From Pacificitalea sp040119125 (GTDB taxonomy: Bacteria > Pseudomonadota > Alphaproteobacteria > Rhodobacterales > Rhodobacteraceae): a stretch of 64,000 nucleotides of DNA. A program made the translations under genes and the position numbers. The stretch lies in NCBI GenBank assembly GCA_040119125.1, contig JBEDTR010000007.1:124001-188000 (forward strand). Reading direction: 5' to 3'. This document shows positions 41,971-50,335 of the stretch, piece by piece (position 1 is the first letter of the stretch; the number at the start of each line of letters is the position of its first letter). The notes below the pieces were generated by a model that worked only from the letters and a program-made list of their open reading frames with translations, was not told where the DNA came from and searched no databases.

Positions 41971-43232
41971 CAGCTGGCCACCTTTCCAAGAACGAGCGAG
42001 GCATTGGTGCCCCCAAACCCAAAGCTGTTGGACAGCACCACGTCGATTTTCCGCTCCACCTTGGCATTCGGAGCCAGATCCAGCGCGGTTTCAATCGCGG
42101 GCGTGTCCAGATTGATCGTCGGCGGCGCGACCTGATCGCGGATCGCCAGCACGCAGAAAATCGCCTCGACCGCGCCAGCCGCGCCCAGCAGATGGCCGAT
42201 GGACGACTTGGTCGAGGACATCGTGGCCTCCCCCGCCGATGCGCCCAGCATCCGCTCCACCGCGCCCAATTCGATCACATCGGCCATGGTCGAGGTGCCA
42301 TGCGCGTTGATGTAGTCGACATCCGCAGGCTCCAGCCCGGCCCGCTTCAGCGCGGCGCGCATCGACCGTTCGGCCCCGTCGCCATCCTCCGCCGGAGCGG
42401 TGATGTGATAGGCATCGCCCGACATGCCGTAGCCCAGCACCTCGGCATAGATCTTGGCACCGCGTGCCTTGGCGTGCTCGTAATCCTCCAGCACGACGAC
42501 GCCCGCGCCCTCGCCCATGACGAACCCGTCACGATCCGCGTCATAGGGACGGCTGGCGCGCTCAGGATCGTCGGGGCGTTTGGTCGACAGCGCCTTGCAG
42601 GCATTGAAGCCCGCGATGCCGATCTCGCTGATTGCGCTTTCCGCGCCACCTGCGATCATCACATCGGCGTCGCCCCATTGGATCAGCCGCGCCGCGTCAC
42701 CGATGGCATGCGCACCGGTGGAACAAGCCGTCACGACCGCGTGGTTCGGCCCTTTAAAACCATAGCGGATGCTGACCTGACCCGAGATCAGGTTGATCAG
42801 CGCGCCGGGGATAAAGAAGGGCGAGACCCGGCGCGGGCCGCGTTCCTTCAGCAGAACGGCCGTTTCAGCGATGGAATTCAGCCCGCCGATGCCAGAGCCG
42901 ATCATCACGCCGGTGCGTGCGCGCGCATCTTCATCCTCGGGCATCCAGCCCGCATCCTTCACCGCCTGTTCGGCGGCGGCGACGCCATAGAGGATGAAGT
43001 CATCAACCTTGCGCCGCTCTTTGGGCGACATCCAGTCATCAGGGTTGAACGTGCCGTCGCTGCCGTCACCAAAAGGAATCTCGCAGGCATAGGTCGTCGC
43101 AAGGTGGCTCGCGTCAAAGCGGGTGATCGGCCCCGCGCCGGATTGTCCGTCCAAAAGCCGTGCCCAAGATTCTTCGACACCGCATGCCAGCGGAGACACC
43201 ATCCCGAGACCTGTGATTACCACGCGCCGCAT
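41970..43232 (-). CDS. fabF: 3-oxoacyl-ACP synthase II
   Basis: 420 residues from ATG 43232 (the family start 'MRRVVITGLGMVSPLACG'). Catalytic Cys170 in 'VVTACSTGAHAIGDA' and two His residues ('NAHGTSTMADVIEL', 'SSTKSSIGHLLGAAGAVEA') complete the condensing-enzyme triad. FabF elongates acyl-ACP and adjusts unsaturated chain length. It lies downstream of acpP with a terminator between them, and is coupled to mltG. Confidence 0.96.
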   Translation of the reverse strand: MRRVVITGLGMVSPLACGVEESWARLLDGQSGAGPITRFDASHLATTYACEIPFGDGSDGTFNPDDWMSPKERRKVDDFILYGVAAAEQAVKDAGWMPEDEDARARTGVMIGSGIGGLNSIAETAVLLKERGPRRVSPFFIPGALINLISGQVSIRYGFKGPNHAVVTACSTGAHAIGDAARLIQWGDADVMIAGGAESAISEIGIAGFNACKALSTKRPDDPERASRPYDADRDGFVMGEGAGVVVLEDYEHAKARGAKIYAEVLGYGMSGDAYHITAPAEDGDGAERSMRAALKRAGLEPADVDYINAHGTSTMADVIELGAVERMLGASAGEATMSSTKSSIGHLLGAAGAVEAIFCVLAIRDQVAPPTINLDTPAIETALDLAPNAKVERKIDVVLSNSFGFGGTNASLVLGKVAS

Positions 43233-43703
43233 ATGCTCTAACCCCATGTGTATTCTTTGCGCTCTGATAGCGGTTTCAGCCCCGCCACGCAATAATCCGA
43301 GACACCCTGCCCGCCACCGCGCGGCAACACCCCGCCGGGCGGAACGGCACTGCACATGGCATAGGCGCGCCGCCTACGCCATCAGCCTTGTCGCATCCGA
43401 CACGGCGCCCCGGCAGCCTGCCCCGTGGGGCGGCGTCGCGGCGATTGAACCGCGCGCTGCAAGCCGCCACATCGCTCGCCGCCTGAGGGTCGCCGAGAGC
43501 CACCAACCCGCCCGCCTGCCCGCCGGGCGCATGCGCGGGCTGAACGGCTCAGGCACAAACACAGCCCGGCCAAAGCAAAAGGGCGCCCGAACCGGACGCC
43601 CCTTCACGAAAATTCTATCACTGCGGATCGGGCCGAATGGTCACTGGCGACCCATACCATTCTGGCCGAGGGCGCCGGGCCGCAAGGCCCCGCGCGCAGT
43701 CGA
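43233..43703 (-). other. Intergenic region fabF/acpP
   Basis: Holds the acpP terminator near its upstream edge (43577-43602) and several GC-rich inverted repeats (for example GGGCCGC..GGCCCC at about 43676). No promoter clear enough to list and no credible ORF were found, although fabF must have its own promoter if the acpP terminator is efficient. Confidence 0.5.
43577..43602 (-). terminator. Intrinsic terminator of acpP
   Basis: On the minus strand GGGGCGTCCGG pairs with the GGGCGCCC side around a short loop (one mismatch) and is followed by TTTT. It lies about 100 bases after the acpP stop and would set acpP apart from fabF. Confidence 0.7.
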
Positions 43704-43937
43704 TCACACGGCTTCGGAGATGAACTTCACCGCGTCGCCGAAGGTCTGGATGGTTTCGGCTGCGTCGTCCGGGATCTCGATGCCGAACTCTTCTTCGAAA
43801 GCCATCACCAGCTCGACAGTGTCGAGGCTGTCAGCGCCCAGGTCATCGATGAAGGAGGCGTTTTCAGTCACCTTTTCTTCTTCGACGCTCAGATGCTCGA
43901 CAACAATCTTTTTCACGCGATCTGCGATGTCGCTCAT
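43704..43937 (-). CDS. acpP: Acyl carrier protein
   Basis: 77 residues, very acidic. Ser37 in 'LGADSLDTVELVMAFEEEF' takes the 4'-phosphopantetheine arm. It shuttles growing acyl chains between the Fab enzymes. A GAGGAAT ribosome-binding region precedes ATG 43937. It is framed by its own promoter and terminator, as expected for a very abundant protein. Confidence 0.98.
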   Translation of the reverse strand: MSDIADRVKKIVVEHLSVEEEKVTENASFIDDLGADSLDTVELVMAFEEEFGIEIPDDAAETIQTFGDAVKFISEAV

Positions 43938-44073
43938 GTCAATTCCTCATTTCTGTTCGGGAACAGCGCCCGGTTCGGTTCGTGTCGTCACTGCCCCACC
44001 GGGCCATACCCCGTTTTTCACGGGGGCAGCCTGAACCGGGCCAGTGACTGGCCCCGGATCGAAACTGGGTGGC

Positions 44074-44101
44074 CCTATAGCACGTCTCATGCCGGACGCA
44101 A
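44074..44101 (-). promoter_or_regulatory. Predicted promoter of acpP
   Basis: On the minus strand TTGCGT (44101-44096) and TATAGG (44079-44074) are spaced by 16 bases in the fabG-acpP gap. The leader would be about 130 nucleotides. Confidence 0.5.
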
Positions 44102-44164
44102 ATGGTTTCGCAGCCGGGCTGCGCGGTGCCGTAAGGCCGCCGCGCACATGCCCCGGCATGCGGT

Positions 44165-44902
44165 TCAGATCATCGCCATGCCGCCGTTGACATGCAGCGT
44201 CGCGCCAGTGGTGTAGCCCGCCTCGGGGCTGGCCAGATACAGTGCGGCTGCCGCGATCTCGGCGGTCTCGCCCATGCGGCCCGCGGGCACCTGGGTCAGG
44301 ATCTTAGATTTCTGATCGTCGGTCAGCTTTTCGGTCATCGCCGTGGTGATGAAGCCCGGCGCGATGCAATTCACGGTAATCCCGCGCGACGCGACCTCAT
44401 AGGCCAGCGATTTGGACATGCCGACCATGCCGGCCTTGGCGGCGGCGTAATTGCCCTGACCGGGATTGCCGGTCGTGCCCACAACGGAGGAAATATTCAC
44501 GATCCGCCCCCAGCGCGCCTTCATCATGCCGCGCAGCACGCCCCGGCACAGGCGCATCGTGGCGGTCAGATTGACCTCCAGCACCTGCGCCCATTCATCG
44601 TCGGACATGCGCATGAACAGGTTGTCACGGGTGATGCCGGCGTTGTTCACAAGAATGTCAACTGCGCCCATCGCCTCGGCGGCCTGCTTCGGCAGCGCGG
44701 TGACGGCCTCTGCATCGCCCAGATTGCAGGGCAGCACATGCGCGCGCGCGCCCAGCTCGCCCGCCAGCGCCTCCAGCGGCGCTTCGCGGGTGCCCGACAG
44801 GCCGACGGTGGCCCCGGCAGCATGAAGCTGGCGCGCGATTTCGGCGCCAATGCCGCCCGAGGCGCCGGTGATCAGGGCGGATTTTCCGGTCAAATCGAAC
44901 AT
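44165..44902 (-). CDS. fabG: 3-oxoacyl-ACP reductase
   Basis: 245 residues, short-chain dehydrogenase fold. 'ITGASGGIGAEIA' binds NADPH, 'NNAGITRDNLFMRM' is the FabG-specific loop, and Ser139, Tyr152 and Lys156 form the catalytic set. It reduces 3-oxoacyl-ACP in the elongation cycle. Its ATG overlaps the fabD stop by one base, giving a coupled fabD-fabG pair. Confidence 0.97.
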   Translation of the reverse strand: MFDLTGKSALITGASGGIGAEIARQLHAAGATVGLSGTREAPLEALAGELGARAHVLPCNLGDAEAVTALPKQAAEAMGAVDILVNNAGITRDNLFMRMSDDEWAQVLEVNLTATMRLCRGVLRGMMKARWGRIVNISSVVGTTGNPGQGNYAAAKAGMVGMSKSLAYEVASRGITVNCIAPGFITTAMTEKLTDDQKSKILTQVPAGRMGETAEIAAAALYLASPEAGYTTGATLHVNGGMAMI

Positions 44903-45852
44903 CAGGCGTTTCCTTCCAGCGATGTCTTGGCAGCGGCCACATCAGCCGCAGTGCCGATGGTGCGGCTCACGAGGGTCTTGTCGATGCGGCGGTTCATCCC
45001 CGACAGGGCCTTGCCCGCGCCGACTTCCCATGTCTCGGTGACGCCATGCGCGACCAGCGCCAGCACGCTTTCGCGCCAGCGGACGGAGCCTGTGACCTGC
45101 GCGACCAGCAGCGCCCGAATGCGCGCGGGGTCCGTTTCGGCGGCGGCGGTGACATTGGCGATCAATGGCACGGAGGGGGCGCTGATGCGCACATCGGCCA
45201 GCGCCTCTTCCATCGCGTCAGCCGCGGGCTGCATCAACGCGCAATGGAACGGGGCCGACACCGGCAGCAGCACCGCGCGCTTGGCGCCACGGGTCTTGGC
45301 GATCTCCAGCGCGCGTTCCACGGCGGCCTTATGGCCCGACACCACGACCTGACCGGGGTCATTGTCGTTGGCGGCCTGACAGACCTCGCCCTGCGCGGCC
45401 TCCTGCGCAACCTCTGCGGCGGTCGCGAAATCGAGCCCGAGCAACGCCGCCATTGCGCCCTCGCCCACCGGCACGGCCTGCTGCATGGCGCGGCCCCGGA
45501 TGCGCAGCAGCCGCGCCGTATCGGCCAGCCCCAGCGCGCCCGCCGCACAAAGCGCGGAATATTCGCCCAGCGAATGCCCGGCCACGAAACCGGCAGTGTC
45601 GCTCAGGGTGATGCCTTCGGCCTCCAGCGCGGCGATTGCGGCCATTGATGTGGCCATCAGCGCCGGTTGCGCGTTCTCGGTCAGGGTCAGCGCCTCGGCT
45701 TCGCCCTCCCAGATCAGGCCCGACAGATCGGCGCCCAGCGCCTCGTCGACCTCCTGAAACACCGCACGCGCGGCGGGATAGCTGTCGGCCAGATCGCGGC
45801 CCATGCCAATGGATTGGGCCCCTTGGCCGGGAAAGATGAATGCGCGGCTCAT
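44902..45852 (-). CDS. fabD: Malonyl-CoA:ACP transacylase
   Basis: 316 residues from ATG 45852 ('MSRAFIFPGQGAQSIGMGRD'); the frame extends to 46161 without family similarity. Catalytic Ser94 lies in 'GHSLGEYS' and the His in 'SAPFHCALM'. It loads malonyl groups onto ACP. An 'AGGAGGACGC' ribosome-binding site precedes the start. It heads the fabD-fabG pair. Confidence 0.97.
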   Translation of the reverse strand: MSRAFIFPGQGAQSIGMGRDLADSYPAARAVFQEVDEALGADLSGLIWEGEAEALTLTENAQPALMATSMAAIAALEAEGITLSDTAGFVAGHSLGEYSALCAAGALGLADTARLLRIRGRAMQQAVPVGEGAMAALLGLDFATAAEVAQEAAQGEVCQAANDNDPGQVVVSGHKAAVERALEIAKTRGAKRAVLLPVSAPFHCALMQPAADAMEEALADVRISAPSVPLIANVTAAAETDPARIRALLVAQVTGSVRWRESVLALVAHGVTETWEVGAGKALSGMNRRIDKTLVSRTIGTAADVAAAKTSLEGNA

Positions 45853-46107
45853 GCGTCCTCCTGTCTCGTTGCGGGCGGGTCTATCGCGCCTGCCCGCGCG
45901 AAACAAGAACGCCGCGCGCGCCCGGCCTGCGCGCGCTGCCGGTCTCCTCGTGGCTGGATTGCCCCCGTCAAAGGCCCGACCCGACCAGATGGTGGGCGCG
46001 GCACAGGGTGCCCCCGCACAGGGCATGTGCAGCGACGCGGAGTTCCCTCGCCCGTCGCGCGCCGCTAGATCGCCGGTCACTCCGCCGCCCCTAGCCCCGA
46101 GGACCTC

Positions 46108-47328
46108 ATGCCCCTGACCAACTCCGCCTCCCGCTATGGCGCGGCGGCCCGCCTGTTTCACTGGCTCACCGCCGCCCTGATCCTGACGCTGATCCCGCTG
46201 GGCCTGATCGCGGAGCGCTGGAGCGCCGAGACCTCGGACGCGCTGGCAGCCAAGGCCACGCTATTTTCGCTGCATAAAACGCTCGGACTGACGCTTTTTG
46301 CCGTCGCCGTGGCGCGCATCCTATGGGCGCTAGGCCAACCGCGCCCCGCGCCGCTGCACCCCGAACGGCGGGCGGAAACCGCGCTGGCGGATCTGGTGCA
46401 TTGGCTGCTTTACGGGGCCATCGTGTTGATGCCGCTCAGCGGCTGGATCAGCCATGCCGCCACCACCGGCTTTGCGCCGATCTGGTGGCCGTTCGGACAA
46501 TCCCTGCCCTTCGTTCCGAAATCGCCCGCGCTCGCGCATGGCTTCGCCACCCTGCATTGGCTGTTCGGCTGGGTGCTGATCGGGACGCTTGCGCTGCATA
46601 TCGCGGGCGCCGTGAAACACGCGGCAATCGACCGGGACGGCACGCTGACCCGGATGCTGCGCGGGACCGAGGCCGCCCCCGCGACGCCCGCCCGCCACAG
46701 CCGTCACCCGGCGCTGGCGGCGCTGGTCCTATGGGGCGTGGCAATCGGCGGCGGGGCGCTTCTGGCCACCACTGGCGGCAGCGGCGCCACGTCGGAAACC
46801 CCCAGCGCCGCGCCGCTGGAACAGGTCGCCTCGGACTGGCAGGTCGACGATGGCACCTTGTCGATCACCGTGGCGCAATTCGGCAGCGCGGTCACCGGCA
46901 GCTTCGCGGATTGGACCGCCGCCATTCGTTTCTCGGAGGAGCCGGTCGCAGGTGAATATGGCGCGGTCGAGGTGACAATCGCCATCGGCTCACTCACCCT
47001 CGGCTCGGTCAGCGATCAGGCGATGGGCGCGGAGTATTTCGACGCGGGCGCCTTTCCCACAGCCAGCTTCACCGCTCCGATCCGGGGCGATGGCGCGGGC
47101 GGTTATCTGGCCGAGGGGACATTACAGCTGAAAGGCGCGGAAATGCCGGTCACCCTGCCCTTCACCCTGACGCTCGATGGCGACCGGGCCGTGATGACCG
47201 GACAGACCACGCTGGACCGCCGCAATTTCGGTATCGGTGACAGCCAGACCAACCCGGATCAACTGGGATTCGAGGTGGTCGTCGATGTGGAACTGACCGC
47301 CACCCGCCAAGCCAAATCAGCCGACTGA
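46108..47328 (+). CDS. Cytochrome b561 - YceI fusion protein
   Basis: 406 residues. Residues about 5-185 form a four-helix cytochrome b561/Ni-Fe hydrogenase b-type domain with His residues in 'RLFHWLTAAL', 'LHKTLGLTLF', 'VHWLLYGAIVLMPLSGW' and 'LHWLFGWVLIGTLALHIAG'. A linker with another hydrophobic stretch ('ALAALVLWGVAIGGGALL') leads to a periplasmic YceI lipocalin-like domain (about 230-400, 'QVDDGTLSITVAQFGSAVTG', 'FTAPIRGDGAGGYLAEGTL'). YceI domains bind polyisoprenoid or quinone-like lipids, so a quinol-linked electron transfer role is inferred. Divergent from fabD; own terminator. Confidence 0.85.
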   Translation: MPLTNSASRYGAAARLFHWLTAALILTLIPLGLIAERWSAETSDALAAKATLFSLHKTLGLTLFAVAVARILWALGQPRPAPLHPERRAETALADLVHWLLYGAIVLMPLSGWISHAATTGFAPIWWPFGQSLPFVPKSPALAHGFATLHWLFGWVLIGTLALHIAGAVKHAAIDRDGTLTRMLRGTEAAPATPARHSRHPALAALVLWGVAIGGGALLATTGGSGATSETPSAAPLEQVASDWQVDDGTLSITVAQFGSAVTGSFADWTAAIRFSEEPVAGEYGAVEVTIAIGSLTLGSVSDQAMGAEYFDAGAFPTASFTAPIRGDGAGGYLAEGTLQLKGAEMPVTLPFTLTLDGDRAVMTGQTTLDRRNFGIGDSQTNPDQLGFEVVVDVELTATRQAKSAD

Positions 47329-47358
47329 CTAACGCCTTCAGCGCACGACGCCACGAAA

Positions 47359-47383
47359 AAGGCCGCCCCGAGGGGCGGCCTTT
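47359..47383. terminator. Bidirectional terminator
   Basis: GGCCGCCCC and GGGGCGGCC form a perfect 9-bp stem with a 2-base loop, flanked by AAAAA on the left and TTT on the right. It serves both the b561-YceI gene (plus) and the convergent gene ending at 47420 (minus). Confidence 0.9.
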
Positions 47384-47419
47384 CGCATGTCACGCGACAT
47401 GCTGGAACCGGATGAGATA

Positions 47420-48037
47420 TCAGTTCGCGACCTGAGCACGGTTTTCCAGCTGCAGGTTCACGGCTGCGGCCAGTTCATCGCCGCTCATGCCGATGGACAG
47501 GCCACCGTCGGTGGCGGAGAAGGCCGATGCGGGCATGGCAATCACTTCGACATCGCTGGAAATCGAGGCTTCCATTTCACTGTCGAGGTCAATCATCACC
47601 GTGCCGACGGACTGATCGAAGGACGACACCGTGCCGATGGTCTCGCCGGCACTGGACATGACCACGCTCTCGGCGGTCAGCGCAGCTTCGACTTCAGCGG
47701 CCAGATCGCTCGTGGCGGACAGGCCTTCGGCGGCGACATTCACAGCAGCTTCGCCGGTGGCGTCAAGCGCGGCATTCGCCGTCTGACCCACGGTGTTTGC
47801 CGTGCTGGTCACAGCGTCGGATGCGGTGGCCACGGTGTTGTCGATGGTGTTGCCAACGCCCGTAGCGGAGCCGGATGCAGACACATTCGCATCAGCACCA
47901 GCGGACACATTGCCCGCGGAGCTTGCGACATTGCCGCCTGCGCTGACGCCGGTATCGGTGGACACGGATTGCGCCGTAGCCATGCCGGCCATAAGAGCGA
48001 TTGCGGTGGTCGTCGTCAGGATGCGCTTGGTCATCAT
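47420..48037 (-). CDS. Secreted PRC-barrel-like protein
   Basis: 205 residues from ATG 48037, with GAGGAG 7 bases upstream. A cleavable signal peptide is clear ('ILTTTTAIALMAGMATAQS'). The mature part starts with about 90 residues of low-complexity Ala/Ser/Thr/Asn/Val sequence. About 75 residues follow ('SVVMSSAGETIGTVSSFDQS' onwards) that look like a PRC-barrel, a small beta domain found in secreted and chromosomal proteins. Partner and role are unknown. It is monocistronic. Confidence 0.7.
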   Translation of the reverse strand: MMTKRILTTTTAIALMAGMATAQSVSTDTGVSAGGNVASSAGNVSAGADANVSASGSATGVGNTIDNTVATASDAVTSTANTVGQTANAALDATGEAAVNVAAEGLSATSDLAAEVEAALTAESVVMSSAGETIGTVSSFDQSVGTVMIDLDSEMEASISSDVEVIAMPASAFSATDGGLSIGMSGDELAAAVNLQLENRAQVAN

Positions 48038-48419
48038 GATAGTTCTCCTCAGTAGTGACGGCCCGTCTCTGCGGGGCCTCTGGCAGCACAATGCAGCCCA
48101 AGCATTCCCGTTCCATCGCGGCCTGCCGCGGCAGACAATATCATAAATTACAGCGATATCAGTGCATTGCCACAGAACATCCGCACCTGCGGCGTCTCGC
48201 CTGACGGAGCCGTGATCTGCGCAGGGGGCTGCCTTCACCCCGGCGTGATCCAAAAGCGGTGAAATATCCTCTCCTGCGTTATTGCAGGCCCAGCGGCACG
48301 CGCGCATGGCGAGTTTCCCGCGGCGGGCAGGCTAAAAATCACCTCCGGACGGCGATATTGCGCGCTTGGCTCAAGAGCGGCGGAACCGCACCGGCGGTCT
48401 GGGCTCAGGCGATCTGGGC
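48038..48419 (-). other. Intergenic region upstream of the PRC-barrel-like gene
   Basis: Contains the leader of the secreted protein gene; a -10-like TATGAT (minus strand, 48145-48140) lies in an AT-rich patch about 100 bases before the start codon, without a good -35. The part nearest dusA has a short direct repeat CTGGGCTCAGGC (about 48399 and 48413) at and beyond the dusA stop. No ORF or RNA gene was seen. Confidence 0.45.
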
Positions 48420-49439
48420 TCAGGCAGCCTGCGCCTGCGTCACCTGCGCCAAGGCCTGCCGCAGCACATCCACACCCGCGCCGGGGCGGTGGCCCTGTTC
48501 CGACAAGACCCGCCGCCACCCCCGCGCGCCCGGACGCCCAGAGAACAGGCCCAACATATGGCGCGTGACCTGCGCCAGCTTGCCGCCCTGCGCGACATGC
48601 CGGGCGATATAGGGCTCCATCGCGGCGACAGCGTCTTCGGGGCTGTGCAGCGGATCGGGCGCGTCAAATATCCGGCTATCGGCCCGGCCCAGCACACTCC
48701 ACGGGTCATGATAGGCCGCCCGGCCAATCATCACCCCGTCCATCGCAGGCAAATTCCCATCAGGCGCAAGGAAGCCCAGCGCCGCGTCCAGATCCGCAAT
48801 TCCGCCATTCACCGACAGATGCAGCGCCGGAAACGCCGATTTCATCGCGCGCACCAGCGGGTAATCGAGCGGCGGAATATCGCGGTTTTCCTTGGGCGAC
48901 AGACCCTGCAGCCACGCCTTGCGCGCGTGGATGCTCACACGGTCCACCCCGGCGGCAGCGACCCGGCTCAGGAAATAGGGCAGCACATCCTCGGCCACCT
49001 GATCATCGACACCGATGCGGCATTTCACGGTCACGGGCACATCGACAGCCGCGATCATCGCGGCGCAGCACTCCGCCACCAGATCGGGCTGACGCATCAA
49101 ACACGCCCCGAACGTGCCTGACTGCACCCGGTCAGAAGGGCAGCCGACGTTGAGATTAACCTCAGCATAGCCATGATCCGCGGCCATCCGCGCCGCCTGC
49201 GCCAACTCCGCCGGGTCCGAGCCGCCAAGCTGCAATGCCAAAGGATGCTCGCCCGCCTCATAGGCCAGCAAATGCATCGCCCCCCCCCGAACCAACGCAG
49301 GCGCGGTCACCATTTCCGTATAAAGCAACGCATGCCGCGACAATGTCCGGTGGAAACTGCGGCAATGACGGTCGGTCCAATCCATCATCGGGGCGACGGA
49401 GAGGCGCCAGGGCGGGAAGTGAGGCGAGTTTTGTAGCAT
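48420..49439 (-). CDS. dusA: tRNA-dihydrouridine(20/20a) synthase
   Basis: 339 residues from ATG 49439. FMN-dependent TIM barrel; catalytic Cys100 in 'NLNVGCPSDRVQSG'. 'APMMDWTDRHCR' is the DusA-type N-terminus and 'SIHARKAWLQGLSPKENR' and 'GVMIGRAAYHDPW' are conserved. These mark DusA rather than DusB or DusC. It reduces U20/U20a in the D-loop of tRNA. The frame extends to 49538 without similarity. Confidence 0.94.
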   Translation of the reverse strand: MLQNSPHFPPWRLSVAPMMDWTDRHCRSFHRTLSRHALLYTEMVTAPALVRGGAMHLLAYEAGEHPLALQLGGSDPAELAQAARMAADHGYAEVNLNVGCPSDRVQSGTFGACLMRQPDLVAECCAAMIAAVDVPVTVKCRIGVDDQVAEDVLPYFLSRVAAAGVDRVSIHARKAWLQGLSPKENRDIPPLDYPLVRAMKSAFPALHLSVNGGIADLDAALGFLAPDGNLPAMDGVMIGRAAYHDPWSVLGRADSRIFDAPDPLHSPEDAVAAMEPYIARHVAQGGKLAQVTRHMLGLFSGRPGARGWRRVLSEQGHRPGAGVDVLRQALAQVTQAQAA

Positions 49440-49534
49440 AGGCTCTGCATATACCTTAGTTACGGCCTCCACCAGAAGCCGTAATGGTCCGGTTTGCCCA
49501 CCTGCAAAAGCTCCTACCGCCTCAGCCGGGAGTG

Positions 49535-50335
49535 TCACACGATCAGCGCATGAGCCCGTTGGCGCAGCACCCGAAACGCGCTGAGCGAGGTCAGGGCAGA
49601 CGTTTTGGGATTGTCGGGCATCGTGCCGCCACTGCTTGTGAAGTCAAAGTCGAAGTTCGGCCCCTGCGCCACGATCCGATGAGTGTTTCGCTGGGCCGCC
49701 GGATCGGCGACAAGTCGGACGGAGGTGTTGTCGAATCCGAGCCCCGCCAAAGCAACAGTTGCCACCACATTCGCATTTTTCGGAAAACGCTGCGCGGCCT
49801 CTCGCGCTGATCCGGCAAAGACTTCGACCGGGGCCGCCAGGGTCGCCAGATCGCAGATCTCCTCCGCCGGGGTTCCGCGCCACGCCAAGGGTGCCTTGGT
49901 CCCGGTATAGGTCACGCGGTCAAGCTGCTCTGGCCCCGCGGCGGCGATCGCATCAATACCGCCAATCGCGCCGGGGATCACCAGCACCTGCGCCCCGCCG
50001 TCGCGGGCTGCGGTGTCCAGACCGGCGCGCAGGTCATCCGAAGCGAGCGCACCGACCGATAGCACGCCAAGATCGAGCCCCCGCCGCAAGACGGCCTCGC
50101 CATACGCCGCGAGCGCGCCGTGGCCTGCGGCCTCCAACACCAGATCGACGTCATCGGACAACTCATCCACGGTCGCGACCGCCTCGATTGCGCCTCCAAG
50201 CTGCGCCTGATGCGACGTCAGTCGTTCAGGCCGGACAAGAACCTGCGCGACGCGGAGCAACGGGTCCGCCGCAATCCGTTTTATCAGATCTCCGGCGATG
50301 GCTCCGTTGCCGATCAATGCCACGGTTTTCATCAT
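49535..50335 (-). CDS. L-aspartate dehydrogenase (NadX-type)
   Basis: 266 residues. 'VALIGNGAIAGDLIKRIA' is the NAD(P)-binding loop, 'VIPGAIGGIDAIAAAG' the conserved DUF108 core and 'NTHRIVAQGPNF' carries the likely catalytic His. The family oxidises L-aspartate to iminosuccinate/oxaloacetate plus ammonia. Here the gene is last in an operon with an amino acid ABC transporter and a class V aminotransferase, not near nadA or nadC, so amino acid catabolism is more likely than NAD synthesis. It overlaps the aminotransferase stop by 4 bases. Confidence 0.85.
   Translation of the reverse strand: MMKTVALIGNGAIAGDLIKRIAADPLLRVAQVLVRPERLTSHQAQLGGAIEAVATVDELSDDVDLVLEAAGHGALAAYGEAVLRRGLDLGVLSVGALASDDLRAGLDTAARDGGAQVLVIPGAIGGIDAIAAAGPEQLDRVTYTGTKAPLAWRGTPAEEICDLATLAAPVEVFAGSAREAAQRFPKNANVVATVALAGLGFDNTSVRLVADPAAQRNTHRIVAQGPNFDFDFTSSGGTMPDNPKTSALTSLSAFRVLRQRAHALIV

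Noticed and set aside
40816..42135. Plus-strand frame 41293-42135 opposite mltG
   Set aside because: Antisense to a well-supported gene, with no ribosome-binding site or family similarity.
43382..43573. Short minus-strand frames between fabF and acpP
   Set aside because: Arg/Gly-rich, mutually overlapping in several frames, no ribosome-binding sites; best explained as GC-rich non-coding DNA.
49535..50335. Homoserine dehydrogenase or quinolinate-pathway enzyme as alternative for the aspartate dehydrogenase
   Set aside because: Length (266 residues), the DUF108 core and the NTH motif fit NadX-type aspartate dehydrogenase; no nad genes are near and the homoserine dehydrogenase signature is absent.
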